64,000 nt of DNA from positions 1 through 64,000 of the forward strand of contig CAYWLR010000010.1 in NCBI GenBank assembly GCA_964459465.1. Direction: 5' to 3'. The notes beneath the pieces are model-generated. The model saw nothing but the letters and a program-made list of their open reading frames with translations. It was not told the DNA's origin and made no database searches. Position 1 is the stretch's first letter, and every line of letters starts with the position of its first letter. This DNA comes from CALAMC01 sp964459465 (GTDB taxonomy: Bacteria > Zixibacteria > MSB-5A5 > GN15 > PGXB01). The translations under genes were made by a program, and so were the position numbers. Below, one piece after another: positions 51,815 to 60,769 of this stretch.

Positions 51815-52369
51815 ATGGATAGTGAACCCAAGGAAATCAAGGAGAAAGGCCTGCTGGTGGTTTATACCGGCAACGGCAAGGGCAAGACGACCGCGGCGCT
51901 GGGGATGACGGTTCGGGCGGTGGGGTACGACTGGAAAGTCTGTATCGTGCAGTTTATTAAAGGAAGCTGGAAGTATGGTGAGCTGGACGGCATCAAACGT
52001 TTGGAGCCGAACGTGGAATTAAACGTGATGGGGCAGGGATTTGTCGGGATAATCGACGACGACAAACCATTTGAAGACCACCGTGCCGCCGCAAAGACAG
52101 CGCTCCGATTGGCCCGGGAGAAAATGCTGTCCGGCCGATACCAGCTGGTCATACTCGACGAGCTCAACGTTGCGGTTTCCCTGGGGCTGGTAACCGACGA
52201 GGAATTGCATGAGCTGGTAGAACACAAGCCGGAGATGCTGCATATGGTCATCACCGGTCGCGGCGCCACACAGTGGTTGATTGACCGGGCCGATTTGGTA
52301 ACGGAGATGAAGGAAATTAAGCACCCCTACCAGAAAGGTATTCTGGCCCAGAAGGGTGTCGATTTTTAA
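51815..52369 (+). CDS. cobO: Cob(I)yrinic acid a,c-diamide adenosyltransferase
   Basis: The 184-residue CobO/BtuR-type enzyme has the P-loop TGNGKGKTTAALG at about 17-29, followed by WKVCIVQFIKGSW and the phosphate-site VILDELNVAVSLGLV. It transfers 5'-deoxyadenosyl from ATP to cob(I)alamin or its precursor, giving the coenzyme form. ATG 51815 has AGAGGAAG upstream, 24 bases past the dehydrogenase stop. No other B12 biosynthetic gene lies in the window; its use may be salvage. Confidence 0.93.
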   Translation: MDSEPKEIKEKGLLVVYTGNGKGKTTAALGMTVRAVGYDWKVCIVQFIKGSWKYGELDGIKRLEPNVELNVMGQGFVGIIDDDKPFEDHRAAAKTALRLAREKMLSGRYQLVILDELNVAVSLGLVTDEELHELVEHKPEMLHMVITGRGATQWLIDRADLVTEMKEIKHPYQKGILAQKGVDF

Positions 52370-52479
52370 ACGCAGTCGGCATAAAAAACCTTGAAAAAAT
52401 ACTCGGAACCGGTATTATTGGGGACGCATTTAATATATGATTTTTTAATGGATAACCTGACCCACAAAAGGAAATGGTA

Positions 52480-53409
52480 ATGGCAGAAAAAAATTATGAT
52501 ATAGTGGTTGTCGGTGGGGGACCGGGGGGTCTTACGGCCGGAATGTATGGCGCCCGCGCAAAAATGAGAACAATCCTTCTGGAAAAATATATGCCGGGTG
52601 GGCAGATTGCCAATACCGAGGAAGTGGAGGACTATCCCGGATTCGAAACAATTTCGGGCGCCGAATTGGCCATGAAGATGACCGACCATGCCAAAAAATT
52701 CGGGTTGGAAATCGTCTCCGATGAAGTAAAGGAGATATATTGTGATGGCAACGACCGAATCGTGGCCGCGGCGTCGGGCGATATTTATCGCGCCAAGGCG
52801 GTGATTGTCTCGACCGGAGGTTCGCCAACCCTGCTCAAGGTTCCCGGCGAGAAGGAATTTACGGGTAAAGGGGTGTCTTATTGTGCCATTTGTGACGGCA
52901 ATTTCTTCAGGGGCCAGGTCATCGCCGTCGTGGGCGGGGGTGACGCGGCGGTCGAAGAGGGGATGTTCCTGACTAAATTTGGCAGCAAAGTAATTTTAAT
53001 TCACCGTCGCGATCAGCTTCGGGCGCAAAAAGTCATACAGGATCGGGCTTTTAAAAATAAAAAAATGGAATTCATATGGGACACGGTAGTAGAGTCGATT
53101 AACGGCGACAGCAAAGTCCGCAACCTGTCATTGAAAAATGTCAAAACAGGCGATAAATCAAAGCTCGAAGTCGGGGCCATTTTCGTTTTCATCGGTTTTC
53201 GTCCTAATTCAAATCTATTCCGTGAAGAGATTAAAAAGGATTCCAGCGGGTATATTATAACCGATGACAAGATGGAGACGTCAATCAAGGGTATATACGC
53301 CTGTGGCGATGTCCGTCATCAGTTGGTCAGGCAGATAACCAATGCCGTCGGTGATGGTACCACGGCGGCAATGGCGGCCGAAAAATATATCGAATCCATG
53401 CACGATTGA
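52480..53409 (+). CDS. trxB: Thioredoxin reductase
   Basis: The 309-residue flavoprotein has the FAD site GGGPGGLTAGMYGARA (about 12-27), the redox-active CAICDG (about 136-141), the NADPH-type GGGDAAVEEG (about 153-162) and a final FAD contact, YACGDVRHQLVRQI. It reduces thioredoxin using NADPH. The ATG at 52480 sits eight bases after AAAGGA; another ATG six bases earlier is also possible. The NADPH loop after it reads HRRDQLRAQK, with the two Arg usual for NADPH. Confidence 0.94.
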   Translation: MAEKNYDIVVVGGGPGGLTAGMYGARAKMRTILLEKYMPGGQIANTEEVEDYPGFETISGAELAMKMTDHAKKFGLEIVSDEVKEIYCDGNDRIVAAASGDIYRAKAVIVSTGGSPTLLKVPGEKEFTGKGVSYCAICDGNFFRGQVIAVVGGGDAAVEEGMFLTKFGSKVILIHRRDQLRAQKVIQDRAFKNKKMEFIWDTVVESINGDSKVRNLSLKNVKTGDKSKLEVGAIFVFIGFRPNSNLFREEIKKDSSGYIITDDKMETSIKGIYACGDVRHQLVRQITNAVGDGTTAAMAAEKYIESMHD

Positions 53410-53468
53410 TTATTACGGCAGTTTTTTCATCGAAAGACCTGTTTTGTTGGCCTTTTTGTCATCGGTTG

Positions 53469-53493
53469 TGCAACAATGTTGCATAATAATGCA
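53469..53493. promoter_or_regulatory. Two overlapping palindromes, possible operator
   Basis: TGCAACA-A-TGTTGCA at 53469-53483 overlaps TGCAT-AATA-ATGCA at 53480-53493. They lie 60 bases after trxB and 120 bases before the sigma-54-type promoter, a spacing used by upstream activator sites. Confidence 0.4.
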
Positions 53494-53613
53494 CTCTTAA
53501 TTTTAATTAATTCTGATTTTGGGTCGGGGCAAACTTTGCGCAATCAATAAATTAATTGTTGTCAAACTGGATAGGGATATTGTCTTTGATTATATTGAAT
53601 AATATTGACTTGC

Positions 53614-53629
53614 GGGCATACTACTTGCG
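53614..53629 (+). promoter_or_regulatory. Sigma-54-type (-24/-12) promoter
   Basis: The sequence GGGCATACTACTTGC matches the consensus TGGCAC-N5-TTGC: GG at 53615-53616, ten bases, then GC at 53627-53628, with CAT and TTG in the right places. The implied start is near 53640. Confidence 0.55.
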
Positions 53630-53639
53630 TTGACGGACA

Positions 53640-53760
53640 GGGGTTTAGAACCAAATAGACCTTAGAGTTGTTAGAGATATAGGGAGTGGTGCGCGCTGTT
53701 AATCAGCCACCTGACGTTAGAGTCGGGCATCCCCCCTCCACCACTCCCTATTATTATTTT
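53640..53760 (+). ncRNA. Candidate small structured RNA
   Basis: From the expected start of the sigma-54-type promoter the transcript would form a 5' hairpin (GGTT-TAG-AACC, 53642-53652) and a 13-bp perfect stem, ATAGGGAGTGGTG (53679-53691) with CACCACTCCCTAT (53739-53751), followed by TTATTATTTT. The 47-base apical part holds a C-rich run (CCCCCCTCC overlaps its 3' side), which could pair with ribosome-binding sites. No peptide frame of note is seen. It could instead be the 5' leader of the kinase gene at 53883. Confidence 0.45.
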
Positions 53761-53882
53761 CAGTCGATCTAATCTAATTATCATTGTTGCCGATAAATTC
53801 ACAAAACGCCGTTGATAGCCATTTTTCAACCCGGCTCTGGCGATAGGTCAGGGTGCGGCGATATTCTTGGGGATGGAATAAA

Positions 53883-55784
53883 ATGTCAAAAAAGAAGTCA
53901 CATAGTTTACTGGCTCGTGTTTCCACTCTCATGATAATCCATGTTATTTTTATTTTCGCCGCCCTGGCATTAGTTTTATTATTTGGCAATGACCGCTGTC
54001 TATTGGCCGAGCATTTCAGGTCAATGGATGACCGCTTGAATCGGATTTCCAATGATATTTTTGCATCCCTTGATGCCGCCGGTATTAGCGAGCGCAATGA
54101 CCCCCGCATTGAACCGCTTCTCGCGAAATATCTGGCGAAATATGATTACATCGCCAATCTGGAACTGGTTTCTCTTAATCGAGCGTTGAAAGCTCTGCCG
54201 CCTTTACCGTCGCAGGATAATTTCTCGCGGCATAATAGTGACAGGGATCGCTATGATTCAACGCGCCAGGCTTCGAACAGAATTCTGGCCGGTCTTTCCG
54301 ACGACCGCAATTATACAACGTATTTTATATCGCCGTCGGCCCCCGATGCCCCATTTGCCTTAAATGTTACGGCCGGGAACGTGCTATCGTCGCGAAGCAG
54401 TACGGATCTGGTTTATGTTCTGGTTTTGCTTTTTTTGGTGTCCACCCTGTTATCGCTTTTGATGGTCAACCTGATATATCAAAACGTCCGCAAGCCATTG
54501 AGGGAATTGATTACGGGGCTTCGGATTACGGCTCGGGGCGAAGATTACGAAATCAAGACCAGGTATGCCGAAAAAGACATGGCATACCTGTGCGGGGCAT
54601 TTAATGATATGACGACCAGCCTGGCCGATAATCGGACTCGACTGGAGAAAACCAATCGCCAGTTGCGCCAAACCAACAAGTCCTTGCGCGAATCGGAAGC
54701 GATTATGACTTCGCTTATCGATTATTCCCCCGACGCCATAATCGTGACCGATATGAACGATCGGGTGATGATATACAACCTGACCGCCGCCCAGGATTTC
54801 GGGTACGACCAGAACGATATGCTGGGAGCAAATATAGATGATCTGATCAAGCTGCCGGCTGATGGCCCAATGGCTATTGACTCGGGCGATTCGCCACAGG
54901 GACAAGAGGTTATCTGCCGTCAACGCAAAGGGCGCAATTTCCCGGCGTTGATGGTCCAGACCCAGCTGGTATTGGGTGGGCATAAACCGACGAGCAAGTT
55001 ATATTTTCTCAAGAATATCTCGGAATCCAAAAATTACCAGGAGATGGTACTCAAGCTCGACCGGATCGCATCGCGGGGGAAAATGGCCCGCGATATCGCC
55101 CACGAGATAAACAATTATCTGGCCATATTGCAGGGAAACCTGGAGCTGTTGCCGATGCTTCTGAATAAAGGCGAACAGCACAAAGTAGCACAGAAGATCG
55201 ACTTGATGCGCGGAACGGTGGAAAACATCACCAAATTCACCAAGGGTTTGAGTCGTTTTTCGGATGAGAACAGTGATTTCAACAAGGAAGACTTAAACCA
55301 ATTGATCGAAAACCTGATAGCCTTTGTCAAACCGCAAAATCGCTTCGATAATATAGAATTCGAGACGGTTCTGGCCGATAATATTCCGCTGGTTGAAATT
55401 GACGTCGGTCAGATTCAACTTCTCCTGGTGAATTTGTTGTACAACGCGGCCGAGGCTATGGAAAATAGTGCCGAAGGACGCAAGGTCATCATTAAATCGG
55501 TTTTTAATGAAGCCGATCAAAACTTCGCCATAAGCGTTTCCGATAACGGGCGGGGTGTGGATGCCGAATATCGCGAGCAATTGTTTGTCAATCGCTTCAG
55601 CACTAAACGCGGTGGAAATGGTCTGGGGCTGATCACGGCCAAAAATGTCGTGGATAACCATCATGGCCAGATTACATATTGCCCGGCCGACCCGGGGTCA
55701 ATATTCACGGTTGTGATTCCCGTACATCATGTGGCTGTGGCGGAAGCGGATATGTCCAAGGAATCCACGGCGGCGGCTCGATAA
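53883..55784 (+). CDS. Membrane sensor histidine kinase (HAMP-PAS)
   Basis: The 633-residue protein starts at ATG 53883, preceded by GGGGATGGAA. It has a first membrane span at about 15-35, a periplasmic sensor of about 145 residues, a second span at about 180-200 (LVYVLVLLFLVSTLLSLLMV), a HAMP segment, a PAS domain (about 275-375), the H-box RDIAHEINNYLAILQG and a full ATPase domain (NLLYNAAEAMEN, SDNGRGVD, GGNGLGL). The H-box and PAS are of the NtrB-like type that often works with sigma-54 activators. No response regulator follows; a second kinase does. Confidence 0.9.
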   Translation: MSKKKSHSLLARVSTLMIIHVIFIFAALALVLLFGNDRCLLAEHFRSMDDRLNRISNDIFASLDAAGISERNDPRIEPLLAKYLAKYDYIANLELVSLNRALKALPPLPSQDNFSRHNSDRDRYDSTRQASNRILAGLSDDRNYTTYFISPSAPDAPFALNVTAGNVLSSRSSTDLVYVLVLLFLVSTLLSLLMVNLIYQNVRKPLRELITGLRITARGEDYEIKTRYAEKDMAYLCGAFNDMTTSLADNRTRLEKTNRQLRQTNKSLRESEAIMTSLIDYSPDAIIVTDMNDRVMIYNLTAAQDFGYDQNDMLGANIDDLIKLPADGPMAIDSGDSPQGQEVICRQRKGRNFPALMVQTQLVLGGHKPTSKLYFLKNISESKNYQEMVLKLDRIASRGKMARDIAHEINNYLAILQGNLELLPMLLNKGEQHKVAQKIDLMRGTVENITKFTKGLSRFSDENSDFNKEDLNQLIENLIAFVKPQNRFDNIEFETVLADNIPLVEIDVGQIQLLLVNLLYNAAEAMENSAEGRKVIIKSVFNEADQNFAISVSDNGRGVDAEYREQLFVNRFSTKRGGNGLGLITAKNVVDNHHGQITYCPADPGSIFTVVIPVHHVAVAEADMSKESTAAAR

Positions 55785-55837
55785 ACGGTTCGCCAATAAC
55801 TATTGACCGGCTGTTCAAAAAATCCTAATATCTTCTC

Positions 55838-57874
55838 ATGGCCGATAATGCTGTCAGACGGAATCTGCCCGGCATAAGTCTTAAGATTGCCCTGCCGGTC
55901 ATAATCGCGATCGGGGCCATGCTGTTCGTTTTCACCTGCCTGGGCATTCAAAAGAGTCGTGAAGACAGTTTGATATTACTCAAAAGGCAGGGTGCGGCCC
56001 TGACCGAGGCATTGGCTCTCTCGGCTGATAATGCCATCAAAGCCAATTCCTTTTTCGACCTGCTGGTTCGTGAAAAGTTCAGCGATATGGCTACGTTTCT
56101 GGCGGTCCGGCCCGGGCTGGATTACGCCGACGAAGAACTGGATGATTTCTCCGCCAGCTACGGGGTGGATGCCATATTTATTTTCAATGACAGTCTGGAC
56201 GTGATTTCCTATGGTATTCGCGGGACATTTATCGATCCCGACAAGATTCTGGATGAATCATTTGGTCTTCTGGAGGATTTCCATGTTGATTCGGCTGAAT
56301 CCGACAATCTGGAAACGATATATGGTAATCTTCCGGGACAGGTGATGATGTGCTATTTTGAAAAGATCGGCGGCGGAAAGTATATTATCATGATCGTTGC
56401 CGACGCCTTGTTTTTCACGGAATCCAAAAAAACCATCGGCATCGGTTACCTTGTCCAGAATATCGGCCGTGAAATCGGCATCGAGTATATTTTCTATCAG
56501 ACGCCGGAGGGTATAATATTTTCTTCGCGCAAAATCGACCCGGTTCTTAAAATAGAAAAGGATCCCTTTTTGCAGGAGGCCCTCGGGTCCGATACGGCTT
56601 TGACGCGGACGCTGAAATTCGGCGACCGGGAGGTTTTGGAGTTGGCGCGGTCGTTTCACAGCGATGAATATGGCGAAGGGGTGTTTCGGCTGGGATTATC
56701 GCTGGAGAAGTACAACGCCATTATTGCCGGGTTCGACCGCCAGATGATCGTGTTGAGCATTGTCATTTTCGCCGTAATCGTTTTATTCATGTTGTACTGG
56801 CAGGGCAAGCAGAAACGCCTGTTGCTGGATCGCTCCATGCAGAAAATTCAATCTCTGACCGAAATGGTTTTCGATAGTATCACGACGGCGCTGGTGGTGG
56901 TTAAAAATGATTTATGCGTAGAAACGGCCAACCGGGCGTTTTATGAATTGTTTAAAATTTCGCCCGATGGATTTCCAGGCCAATTCTGGAATGAGCAATC
57001 ATTTGCCAGTGTGATCCCATTTGAAAAATGTCTATCGGGAACGACCGCCACTGACAAATTCGAGACGGAGTACCACGGCCCGGATGGAACCCACAACCTT
57101 CTGATCAACGTCGCGCCGCTTTTTAACCATCGTGGGGATATTTCCGGAGCGGTAGCCATAATTTATGATTATACGCAGATAAAGGAACTCGAAGAATCCG
57201 GTCGTCGCAGACAGAGGTTATCGGAACTGGGCGACCTGGCGGCGGGGGTGGCTCATGAAATTCGCAATCCGCTCAACGCCATATCCATCGCCGCCCAGCG
57301 TCTGTTGGCCGAATTCAAGCCGACTGAAAATAATGACGAGTTCGAGGGATTTGTCCGGCAGATCAAGTCCGAGGCCGATCGCCTCAATGGTATCGTAACC
57401 CGATTTTTGTCATTGGCCCGTGGTGAGAAAAAGGCCTCGGACAGTTTCGATTTGGGCCGGCTTATTGAAGACACGGTCGGTTTCATCCGCCCCGAAATCG
57501 AGAAGAAAAAAGTCAGACTATCGTCCGATATCGCCAATAACGCCCGTTTGGCCGGCTCCCCCGACCGTTTTCGACAGGCGCTGATCAATCTGATAAAAAA
57601 CGCCGCCGATGCATGTGCTCCGGGTGAGGGGAACATCAGCATTAAATTGACGACGGATGATAATGCAATACGGCTATCGGTCCGGGATAACGGGATCGGT
57701 ATTCCGGATGAAATCCGCCCGAAAATTTTTAATCCGTATTTTACGACTAAAACGGGCGGGACGGGATTAGGGTTGTCGGTCGTGCATCAGGTGGTCGAGG
57801 AATTTCGGGGAGAAATAAGAGTATTGGCTCCGCCTGAAGGCGGGACAGAATTCGTGATAACATTGCCCAAATAA
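55838..57874 (+). CDS. Membrane sensor histidine kinase (PAS, NtrB/AtoS-like)
   Basis: The 678-residue protein has a first span at about 10-35, a long extracytoplasmic sensor (about 40-295) and a second span at about 298-320 (MIVLSIVIFAVIVLFMLYW). A PAS domain (about 330-440) precedes the H-box LAAGVAHEIRNPLNAISIAAQRL with its His, and an intact ATPase domain (NLIKNAADAC, RDNGIGIP, TKTGGTGLGL). This HEIRNPL class is typical of AtoS/ZraS/NtrB-type kinases whose partners activate sigma-54 promoters. It lies 53 bases after the first kinase on the same strand. Confidence 0.9.
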   Translation: MADNAVRRNLPGISLKIALPVIIAIGAMLFVFTCLGIQKSREDSLILLKRQGAALTEALALSADNAIKANSFFDLLVREKFSDMATFLAVRPGLDYADEELDDFSASYGVDAIFIFNDSLDVISYGIRGTFIDPDKILDESFGLLEDFHVDSAESDNLETIYGNLPGQVMMCYFEKIGGGKYIIMIVADALFFTESKKTIGIGYLVQNIGREIGIEYIFYQTPEGIIFSSRKIDPVLKIEKDPFLQEALGSDTALTRTLKFGDREVLELARSFHSDEYGEGVFRLGLSLEKYNAIIAGFDRQMIVLSIVIFAVIVLFMLYWQGKQKRLLLDRSMQKIQSLTEMVFDSITTALVVVKNDLCVETANRAFYELFKISPDGFPGQFWNEQSFASVIPFEKCLSGTTATDKFETEYHGPDGTHNLLINVAPLFNHRGDISGAVAIIYDYTQIKELEESGRRRQRLSELGDLAAGVAHEIRNPLNAISIAAQRLLAEFKPTENNDEFEGFVRQIKSEADRLNGIVTRFLSLARGEKKASDSFDLGRLIEDTVGFIRPEIEKKKVRLSSDIANNARLAGSPDRFRQALINLIKNAADACAPGEGNISIKLTTDDNAIRLSVRDNGIGIPDEIRPKIFNPYFTTKTGGTGLGLSVVHQVVEEFRGEIRVLAPPEGGTEFVITLPK

Positions 57875-57903
57875 AAACGCCCCGACTGTAATCGGGGCGT
57901 TTT
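57874..57903. terminator. Bidirectional terminator between the kinase and citrate synthase genes
   Basis: AAAACGCCCCGA pairs perfectly with TCGGGGCGTTTT around a six-base loop, with A-run and T-run on either side. The first base overlaps the kinase stop. Confidence 0.9.
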
Positions 57904-57924
57904 CGTTTATGGTCAGAGAATTGT

Positions 57925-59199
57925 TTACTTGATGTTTTCTTTAACCCAGGCGGTACTGACCGATTTCGGGCGGGTGATGGGGGTTCCCATGGCGCGATTG
58001 AGGATGAGTTGCGCGAGCATACCCATCGCACGGGAAACGCTGAAGAGAACCGTATAGTATGGGAATTCGGTCATGCCGAAATGGTACAGCAGTGCGCCGG
58101 AACCGGCGTCGACGTTTGGCCACGGGTTCTTGGCTTTGCCGTGCTTTTCCAGGACTTTCGGAACCACGTCATAAACGCGGGCGACGGTCTGGAAAACCGG
58201 GCTGTCGGGCAGGTATTCTTTGCCGAAGGCCAAAAAGGCGGAAAAGCGCGGGTCGGTGACGCGCAGGACGGCGTGACCGTAACCGGGAATGACTTTTCCG
58301 GCGTTGAGGGTTTCCCAGGCCATTTTTTCAATCTGTTCTTCGCTGGGCGCACCTTTGAATTTTTTCATGACTTCCAGAACCCAGGCGAGGCATTCCTGAT
58401 TGGCCAGACCGTGGAGAGGGCCGGCCAGTCCGTTCAAACCGGCCGAGACCGAATAATAGGCATCGGACAGAGCTGAACCGACGGTATGGCAGGTGAAGGC
58501 GCTGACGTTGCCGCCTTCATGATCGCAGTGCAGGGTCAGATAAAGGCGAATCAGTTTGGTGAAGACGCCGGTTTTGTCGGCGATGCCGAGCATGCGGGCA
58601 TAGTTGGCGCCCCAATCGAGGTCTTTCTTGTAGCTGATAACGTTGCCTTTTTTGAAACGAATCCGATATATGCCGGCGGCGATACCGGGCATTTTGGCCA
58701 GAAGGTTCAAGGCGTCTTCGAGTGTCGGCTTCCAGTAATCGGTCTTGGGCATGCCCTTGTCATAGGCTTTCTTAAATTCCGATTCCTTCTGCATGACGAG
58801 GATGGCCGTGTTGAGCATGGCCATCGGATGCGAATCTTTCGGCATAGCGTGAATGACGTCCCAAACGTATTTGGGGACGCGGGAACGTTCGGCCAATTCT
58901 TTCTGAAGGGCAGCGGTATCGGCTTTGGAGGGCAGTTCACCGGTGCACAGCAGGTAGAATATTTCTTCGGGCATTTTATCCCGCAGGTCCATGATCGGGA
59001 TACCTCGAATAACGAGTCCCTTTTCCGGGTACACCACCGAGGTGTCGCAGATCATGCCTTTAACCCCGCGCATGCCGCCGTAGGCCTGGGCGACGGTAAC
59101 GTCGGATATCTTTTTGTCTCCGACCGCAGCCGCCAGTTCCTTCAGTTCGGCGCGAAGGTCAGGTATCATTTTGGCGAGTTTGTTTTGTAGTGTTGCCAT
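57925..59199 (-). CDS. gltA: Citrate synthase (eukaryotic/mitochondrial-like type)
   Basis: The 424-residue enzyme condenses acetyl-CoA with oxaloacetate. The fold is seen from RGIPIMDLRDKM, the first catalytic-site segment LHCDHEGGNVSAFTCHTVGSAL, NGLAGPLHGLANQECLAWV and PGYGHAVLRVTDPR. Sequence features and length resemble the mitochondrial-like branch more than the shorter E. coli-type I enzyme: for example LRDKMPEEIFYLLCTGELPS and VDAGSGALLYHFGM. ATG 59199 has TAGGAGAA upstream. It has its own promoter at 59287. Confidence 0.93.
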   Translation of the reverse strand: MATLQNKLAKMIPDLRAELKELAAAVGDKKISDVTVAQAYGGMRGVKGMICDTSVVYPEKGLVIRGIPIMDLRDKMPEEIFYLLCTGELPSKADTAALQKELAERSRVPKYVWDVIHAMPKDSHPMAMLNTAILVMQKESEFKKAYDKGMPKTDYWKPTLEDALNLLAKMPGIAAGIYRIRFKKGNVISYKKDLDWGANYARMLGIADKTGVFTKLIRLYLTLHCDHEGGNVSAFTCHTVGSALSDAYYSVSAGLNGLAGPLHGLANQECLAWVLEVMKKFKGAPSEEQIEKMAWETLNAGKVIPGYGHAVLRVTDPRFSAFLAFGKEYLPDSPVFQTVARVYDVVPKVLEKHGKAKNPWPNVDAGSGALLYHFGMTEFPYYTVLFSVSRAMGMLAQLILNRAMGTPITRPKSVSTAWVKENIK

Positions 59200-59286
59200 T
59201 CATTTCTCCTACAGATTATGGTGAAAATGTTTTCCCTAAACGTCTAAGCTTGTCAATCCTGATTCTATGGTTTAAAAATTGAAGCA

Positions 59287-59315
59287 TATATAAAAGATGA
59301 CCGCGCTTTTGTCAA
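59287..59315 (-). promoter_or_regulatory. Promoter of the citrate synthase gene
   Basis: On the minus strand TTGACA (59315-59310), a 17-base spacer and TATATA (59292-59287), about 90 bases before the ATG. Confidence 0.65.
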
Positions 59316-59388
59316 GAAATGCAGGGATATATCGGGCGGTTTTATTGATGATTTTTTTTATTTTTAAGGACAAATGACAGGCTCACTA

Positions 59389-60759
59389 CTAATGTTCGGC
59401 CCGGAACATTTTGCCGGGATTAAAGAGGCAAACCGGATTAAAAAGGTCTTTTACTTTTCTCATTTGCCGCAAGGTTTCTCCCGAAAATTCCAACTCCAGG
59501 AACTCCATTTTGGTTAGTCCGATGCCATGCTCTCCGGTCAGGGTTCCGCCCAGCTCCAGAGTTTTTTTAAACAGACGGGTTATGGCCTTTTTTAAAAGGG
59601 TCGGATCGATACTCTGGTTTTGGGCCACCAGGAAATTGACGTGGAGATTTCCATCCCCGGCATGGCCATAGGAATTGACCCGGCAGGGCAGTTCTTTGTT
59701 TAAAAGGGCTACGAAACTGACCAGTTCCGGGAGTTTCGAGGGCGGGACGCAAACATCCTCGGCGATTTTGTCTTTGGTTGAGGCTTTGACGGCTTTGGAC
59801 AGATTCCTTCTGATTTTCCAGAGGGCTTCGGTTTTGGCAGGATTTATCTCCCGTTCAAGGAAGGTCGCTTTATGGCGGCGGCATATATCGAATATGTGAG
59901 AGGCTCGATCCGGGGCATTATGCCCGTCGGTCTCAAATAATAACAAGGCATCGGCTTTGTGGATATCGATAACAGGCTCATAGGCAATGGAGCAGGCGAT
60001 AGCGTCACCGTCGATAAATTCCATTATGGCCGGGACCAGTCCCTGCGCGGTTATTTCCGCGACCGTTTGGGCGGCATCCTCGGTCGTGTCAAAGGCCGCC
60101 AAAATGGTCGGGCCGGATTTGGGAATATCGATCAAACGAACGGCTATTTCGGTGATCGCGGCCAAAAGTCCTTCGGAACCTATTAAAATGCCGGTAAGGT
60201 TGAATAATTCGTGTTCCGAAAAGATGCCGGTTTCCAGAAGGCGTCCATCATAGGTGACCGCTTTCAGGCCGATGATATAGTCTTTGGTTACGCCGTATTT
60301 TACGCAATGCAAGCCGCCGGCATTTTCGGCGACATTTCCGCCCAGAGTCGACTCATCATAGCTGGCCGGGTCGGGCGGATAGTAGAGGCCGACCGCCTCG
60401 GCGGTTTTCATCAAGTCGATGGTAATTACGCCCGGGCCGCACCGGGCCATTTTCCGGTCGGGGAATAATTCGAGCTTATCCAGTCTTTCCAGGGACAAAA
60501 CCAGTCCGCCGCCGGACGGCACCGCTCCGCCGGTGTAGCCGGTTCCGGCGCCCCGGAAGAATATCGGGATATTATCGGTGTGGCACAGGTTTATGGCCTC
60601 GATGACGTCGGTTTCGGATTCGGCAAACAGGATGGCATCGGGGACAGCGGTGATTTCGGAAGCATCCTTGTGATAATTCGGAAAATCAGCCACGTTAAAA
60701 ATGAGGCGATCCGAGAAATGATCGGCAAGGCGCTTAAATTTCCTGTTTTGGGCGGTCAT
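59389..60759 (-). CDS. FAD-linked oxidase (GlcD/D-lactate dehydrogenase type)
   Basis: The 456-residue protein has the FAD-binding_4 domain (FFRGAGTGYTGGAVPSGGGLVLSLERLD at about 70-97, PPDPASYDESTLGGNVAENAGG at about 130-150) and the oxidase C-terminal domain (SYGHAGDGNLHVNF, GTLTGEHGIGLTKM). It oxidises a 2-hydroxy acid, glycolate or D-lactate being likely, but lacks the Fe-S part seen in the protein at 49115. It begins ten bases after the FmdB gene and probably shares its transcript. Confidence 0.85.
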   Translation of the reverse strand: MTAQNRKFKRLADHFSDRLIFNVADFPNYHKDASEITAVPDAILFAESETDVIEAINLCHTDNIPIFFRGAGTGYTGGAVPSGGGLVLSLERLDKLELFPDRKMARCGPGVITIDLMKTAEAVGLYYPPDPASYDESTLGGNVAENAGGLHCVKYGVTKDYIIGLKAVTYDGRLLETGIFSEHELFNLTGILIGSEGLLAAITEIAVRLIDIPKSGPTILAAFDTTEDAAQTVAEITAQGLVPAIMEFIDGDAIACSIAYEPVIDIHKADALLLFETDGHNAPDRASHIFDICRRHKATFLEREINPAKTEALWKIRRNLSKAVKASTKDKIAEDVCVPPSKLPELVSFVALLNKELPCRVNSYGHAGDGNLHVNFLVAQNQSIDPTLLKKAITRLFKKTLELGGTLTGEHGIGLTKMEFLELEFSGETLRQMRKVKDLFNPVCLFNPGKMFRAEH

Positions 60760-60769
60760 ACCATAAGGA

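Larger units (their letters stand above)
53410..53882 (+). other. Gene-free interval: palindromes, sigma-54-type promoter, hairpin RNA candidate
   Basis: No protein gene is seen. The interval has a perfect 15-base dyad TGCAACAATGTTGCA (53469-53483) with an overlapping TGCAT-AATA-ATGCA (53480-53493), the promoter at 53614 and the hairpin transcript described separately. The following 90 bases are the leader of the first kinase gene. Confidence 0.55.
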
